Below are positions 63,884 through 64,000 of a DNA stretch of 64,000 bases, in pieces. How positions within the stretch are numbered: position 1 is the first letter of the stretch; each line of letters starts with the position of its first letter. A program made the translations under genes and the position numbers. Below the pieces are notes generated by a model. The model was not told where the DNA came from. It worked only from the letters and a program-made list of their open reading frames with translations, and searched no databases. Source of the DNA: Bacteroidales bacterium (lineage in GTDB: Bacteria; Bacteroidota; Bacteroidia; Bacteroidales; Paludibacteraceae); NCBI GenBank assembly GCA_004557405.1, contig SFDZ01000005.1, positions 106,572-170,571 of the forward strand. The letters are read 5' to 3'.

Positions 63884-64000
63884 ATGGCACGAAAAGTTTT
63901 TATATCGTTCTTGGGCACAAACAATTATGTTGAATGCTGTTACAGCAATGACGAGCATTATCCGGTGCGTTTTATACAGGAAACTTTAATCCGTGAAACA
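63884..64000 (+). CDS. CARF effector, Csx1/Csx2-like (TIGR02221), runs off right edge
   Basis: The first 39 residues are visible: ARKVFISFLGTNNYVECCY then DEHYPVRFIQETLI. The opening strand and FLGTNNY loop, followed by a phrase like 'RFIQEAL', match the TIGR02221/Csx2 group, whose full-length members usually end in a HEPN ribonuclease domain. The effector domain is outside the window. It starts 13 bases after the previous gene. Confidence 0.7.
   Translation, partial: MARKVFISFLGTNNYVECCYSNDEHYPVRFIQETLIRET

Overview
The window comes from a member of the Bacteroidota, most likely order Bacteroidales. Supporting signs are SusC/SusD genes, type IX secretion parts (PorU and a C-terminal sorting domain), a type III glutamine synthetase, Bacteroidota-only families (DUF4199, DUF6048, DUF6452, DUF5723, DUF2723), almost no Shine-Dalgarno sequences in front of the core genes, and many promoters with the Bacteroidota -7 box TAnnTTTG and a TTG about 19-20 bases upstream.

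Layout. 1-9104 holds housekeeping genes: the N-terminal part of porU (off the left edge), a fumarylacetoacetate hydrolase-family gene, folC, a PIN-PhoH ATPase, an S4 RNA-binding protein, prfA and glnN. At 9418-10406 a BspA-like leucine-rich repeat protein with a type IX sorting tail is broken by a 32-bp tandem duplication. 10576-22916 carries gpmI, an envelope-biogenesis run (three SurA/PrsA-like chaperones, an OstA/LptA-like protein, a universal stress protein, a LysM protein, a PorT-like barrel), kdsB and pyrH. 23134-27858 is a SusC/SusD pair.

The SusC/SusD pair is followed by two convergent paralogous lipoprotein genes (27969-28856 and 28927-29739). Their signal-peptide codons form a perfect 37-bp inverted repeat, and they share one bidirectional terminator. 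Only the left gene has a start codon. The arrangement reads as an invertible cassette that swaps the expressed surface lipoprotein. Directly to its right an AAA ATPase (DUF4143) gene is flanked on both sides by arrays of 33-bp direct repeats.

31866-53094 is mostly chromosomal core: an AlkD-like protein, tRNA-His, an OmpA/TSP3 protein, a lipoprotein, nadB, a DUF2723 membrane protein, a polysaccharide deacetylase, a PlsC-type acyltransferase, a DUF819 transporter-like protein, a BamA/TamA-like barrel, bamD, rpoZ, a glycosyltransferase, a nitroreductase, and a patatin-like lipase.

53252 to the right edge is a type III CRISPR-Cas locus that differs from its surroundings: it is visibly A+T richer and five of its genes have strong AGGAGG ribosome sites. 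It encodes Cas6, a short Cas10 with an intact GGDD but no HD domain, a single Cas7, a Csx10-like Cas5, a two-domain Cas7, a 125-aa small protein and a 700-aa Cas7 with insertions. This resembles type III-D (III-Dv), but with the Cas7 and Cas5-Cas11 parts as separate genes. Next come a decayed CARF fragment and three CARF effectors in a row: a Card1/Can2-like nuclease, a CARF protein with a possible RelE-like toxin tail, and the start of a Csx1/Csx2-like protein. No repeat-spacer array, cas1 or cas2 lies inside the window. The expected flow is crRNA processing by Cas6, target RNA cutting by the Cas7 backbone, cyclic oligoadenylate synthesis by Cas10 and activation of the CARF effectors.
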